From assembly GCA_030156535.1 (NCBI GenBank), contig JASGMJ010000003.1, positions 62,001 through 126,000 of the forward strand: a DNA stretch of 64,000 nucleotides, given 5' to 3'. Below the pieces are notes generated by a model. That model ran no database searches. It was not told where the DNA came from and saw nothing but the letters and a program-made list of their open reading frames with translations. Below are positions 62,346 through 64,000 of the stretch, piece by piece. This DNA is from Candidatus Sumerlaeota bacterium (GTDB lineage Bacteria > Sumerlaeota > Sumerlaeia > SLMS01 > JAHLLQ01). How positions within the stretch are numbered: the first letter of the stretch is position 1; each line of letters starts with the position of its first letter. The position numbers were made by a program, and so were the translations under genes.

Positions 62346-64000
62346 ATGGCGGGAAGACGCACATTTTTCTTCGAGGGCATCGGCGTTTCCGAAGGAATCG
62401 CGATCGCTCCGGCGTACGTCATTGAGACGGATCGCACAATCGCGGAGTCCTATGAAATCGCCGCCGAAGACATCGAAGAGGAAGTCGAGCGATTCGAGAC
62501 AGCCGTGCGCCAGGCCAAGTGCGAAGTGCGCGCCATCGGCCAGGAAGTGGCCGAGAAGGTTGACCGCCAGCAGGCCGCGATTTTCGACGCGCACCTGCTC
62601 ATGCTCGAAGACCCCTACCTGATCGAAACAACGATCAAGCGCATGCGCAAAGAGCGCCGCAACGCGGAGTCGGTTCTGTGGAAGGTAACCACGGATCTGG
62701 GCAACCGCATGCAGGCGATCGGAGACCAGTACTTCACTGAACGGAATCACGACCTCTACGACGTTTCGCGCCGGGTGATCCGGCATCTGCGCCTGTCGGG
62801 GAGTGGCGAGCAGGCAGAGGCGCCCTCGCGCCACAGCTGCATTGTCGTGGCCAACAATCTGGGCCCGGCGGAGACGGCGCAGTTCTCGCGCGATCAGGTG
62901 CTGGGGTTCTGCACGAACGAGGGCGGGCCCACGGGGCACGCCGCCATTGTTGCCAAGGCGATCGGGATCCCGGCGGTTCTGGGCCTGGAGTTCGTCACCA
63001 ACTATGTGCGCACGGGCGATCTTCTGATCGTCGACGGTTTCGAGGGGAAGGTCATCCTCCACCCCTCGGCCGAGCAGCTTCGCTTCTACGAAAAAAAGGC
63101 CGATCAGGCCGCGCTCTACCGGCAGGCGCTGGAGGAGTTGCGCGACGTCCCGGCCGTCACCCTCGACGGGACGCGAATCAACCTTTTCGCGAACATCGAA
63201 CTCCCCGAGGAAATGCCCGCCGTGCTCCACAATGGAGCGGAGGGGATCGGACTCGTCCGCACCGAATTCCTCTACCTCAACCGCCCGGGCCTGCCGACAC
63301 ATGAAGAACAGACGGCCTCCTATCGCCGCTTCATCGAGGGAATGGATGGGCGCCCCGTGGTGATGCGCACTCTCGACATCGGGGGGGACAAGCTGCCCGC
63401 GTTTGCGGAGAAGACGACCGGCGCCAATCCGTTCATGGGTACGCGGGCAATACGGCTTTGTCTGAACAACCCGGACATCTTCCGCACGCAATTGCGCGCG
63501 ATGCTGACGGCGGCCGCAGGCAGCCAGATCAACATCCTGATTCCGATGATCAGCGGGCTCGACGAGATGCGCGAGTCCCGCCGCATCGTCGACGAAATCG
63601 CGGAGGCCATGCGCGAGGAAGGCCAACCCCTCCCCGAGAGCATCCGCATCGGCGCGATGGTGGAGATTCCCTCGGCCGCCCTGCTGGCCGGTCCTCTTTG
63701 CAAGGAAGTGGACTTCCTTTCCATCGGGACGAACGATCTTGTGCAGTACACGCTCGCGGTGGACCGGACGAATCGCGAGGTGGCGCCGCTGTATCGCGAG
63801 TCCCACCCGGCCGTCCTGGAACTCATTCGCCTGACAGTGATCGCGGGCCGGGAACACGGCATTCCGGTGAGCGTGTGCGGCGAAATGTCGTCGGACCCGC
63901 GCTTTGCCCTGCTGCTCATCGGCATGGGGGTGCGCACGCTCAGCATGGCGCCCTCGGCCATTGGCATCATCAAGCGGGTCGTGCGCTCGGTTTCAATTGA
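62346..64000 (+). CDS. ptsI: PTS Enzyme I (phosphoenolpyruvate-protein phosphotransferase), 3' end cut by window
   Basis: This cytoplasmic enzyme moves phosphate from PEP to HPr. The visible 551 residues cover almost the whole protein: EGIGVSEGIAIAPAYV start, active His198 in GGPTGHAAIVAKAIGIPAVLG (Gly replaces the usual Ser before the His), EGIGLVRTEFLYLNR, RTLDIGGDK, NPFMGTRAIRL, GAMVEIPSAALLA, SIGTNDLVQYTLAVDR and the C-terminal VSVCGEMSSDP with its conserved Cys. The frame is still open at base 64000, so about 20-30 residues are missing. No sugar-specific EII gene is in view, so it may serve a regulatory phosphorelay. Confidence 0.95.
   Translation, partial: MAGRRTFFFEGIGVSEGIAIAPAYVIETDRTIAESYEIAAEDIEEEVERFETAVRQAKCEVRAIGQEVAEKVDRQQAAIFDAHLLMLEDPYLIETTIKRMRKERRNAESVLWKVTTDLGNRMQAIGDQYFTERNHDLYDVSRRVIRHLRLSGSGEQAEAPSRHSCIVVANNLGPAETAQFSRDQVLGFCTNEGGPTGHAAIVAKAIGIPAVLGLEFVTNYVRTGDLLIVDGFEGKVILHPSAEQLRFYEKKADQAALYRQALEELRDVPAVTLDGTRINLFANIELPEEMPAVLHNGAEGIGLVRTEFLYLNRPGLPTHEEQTASYRRFIEGMDGRPVVMRTLDIGGDKLPAFAEKTTGANPFMGTRAIRLCLNNPDIFRTQLRAMLTAAAGSQINILIPMISGLDEMRESRRIVDEIAEAMREEGQPLPESIRIGAMVEIPSAALLAGPLCKEVDFLSIGTNDLVQYTLAVDRTNREVAPLYRESHPAVLELIRLTVIAGREHGIPVSVCGEMSSDPRFALLLIGMGVRTLSMAPSAIGIIKRVVRSVSI

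Overview
The window is high-GC, densely coded DNA from a Gram-negative (diderm) bacterium. LpxD implies lipid A, LspA and a lipobox protein imply lipoproteins, and a pseudopilin plus a GspE-type ATPase imply a type II secretion or type IV pilus-like apparatus. Several traits together fit an uncultivated lineage of the Sumerlaeota/Hydrogenedentota/Lentisphaerota kind better than a proteobacterium: a prepilin with an AAIAVPNFLEAQ helix, a kinase fused to WD40 repeats, a GxGYxYP hydrolase, bacterial GKRP-like and RapA-like proteins, and dispersed intergenic repeats. This placement is inference and no marker gene here settles it. There is no phage, plasmid, insertion sequence or CRISPR array.

Layout. 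1-6 kb: lspA, a CoA-binding protein, two secreted proteins with degenerate thioredoxin folds, and a secreted protein ending in a pseudopilin body. 6-10 kb: korAB (2-oxoacid:ferredoxin oxidoreductase), hisI and a cold-shock gene. 10-24 kb: GDSL esterase, GGQ release-factor-like protein, TPR protein, ElbB, a large Ser/Thr kinase-WD40 receptor, an ABC-2 permease, a propeller lipoprotein and RapA. 25-31 kb: GspG-like pseudopilin, TlyA, a two-SIS-domain homologue of the glucokinase regulatory protein, a metallophosphatase and a GT4 glycosyltransferase. 32-37 kb: a cupin, DUF493, and a tightly overlapping operon of a C39-like peptidase, a RimK-like ATP-grasp ligase and a GCS2-type carboxylate-amine ligase. 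37-38 kb: a GbsR/MarR regulator and a small membrane protein, each preceded by the same 18-bp operator-like palindrome.

38-47 kb is a carbohydrate-use locus: a GxGYxYP protein, two ABC sugar permeases, a binding protein and a divergently placed secreted glycoside hydrolase. No transport ATPase is present. Three LacI-type operator-like sites lie in front of its transcription units, and a fourth LacI-type palindrome overlaps the likely ptsHI promoter at 61.8 kb. This suggests sugar-responsive control, but no LacI-family regulator gene is in the window. 47-64 kb: a secreted protein with an SDR reductase, a dead dual-specificity phosphatase homologue, a DMP19-like protein, an AT-richer orphan with a near-consensus promoter, typA, tRNA-Leu(CAA), a NatA-like ATPase, lpxD, proS, a GspE ATPase fused to a probable extracytoplasmic TPR region, thpR, and ptsH-ptsI, the last truncated by the window edge.

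Best leads: the C39/RimK/GCS2 peptide-ligase operon, the LacI-site regulon, the two secretion-related fusions (pseudopilin body at a C-terminus; GspE with an N-terminal sensor-like half), the bacterial GKRP homologue and the GbsR operator pair.
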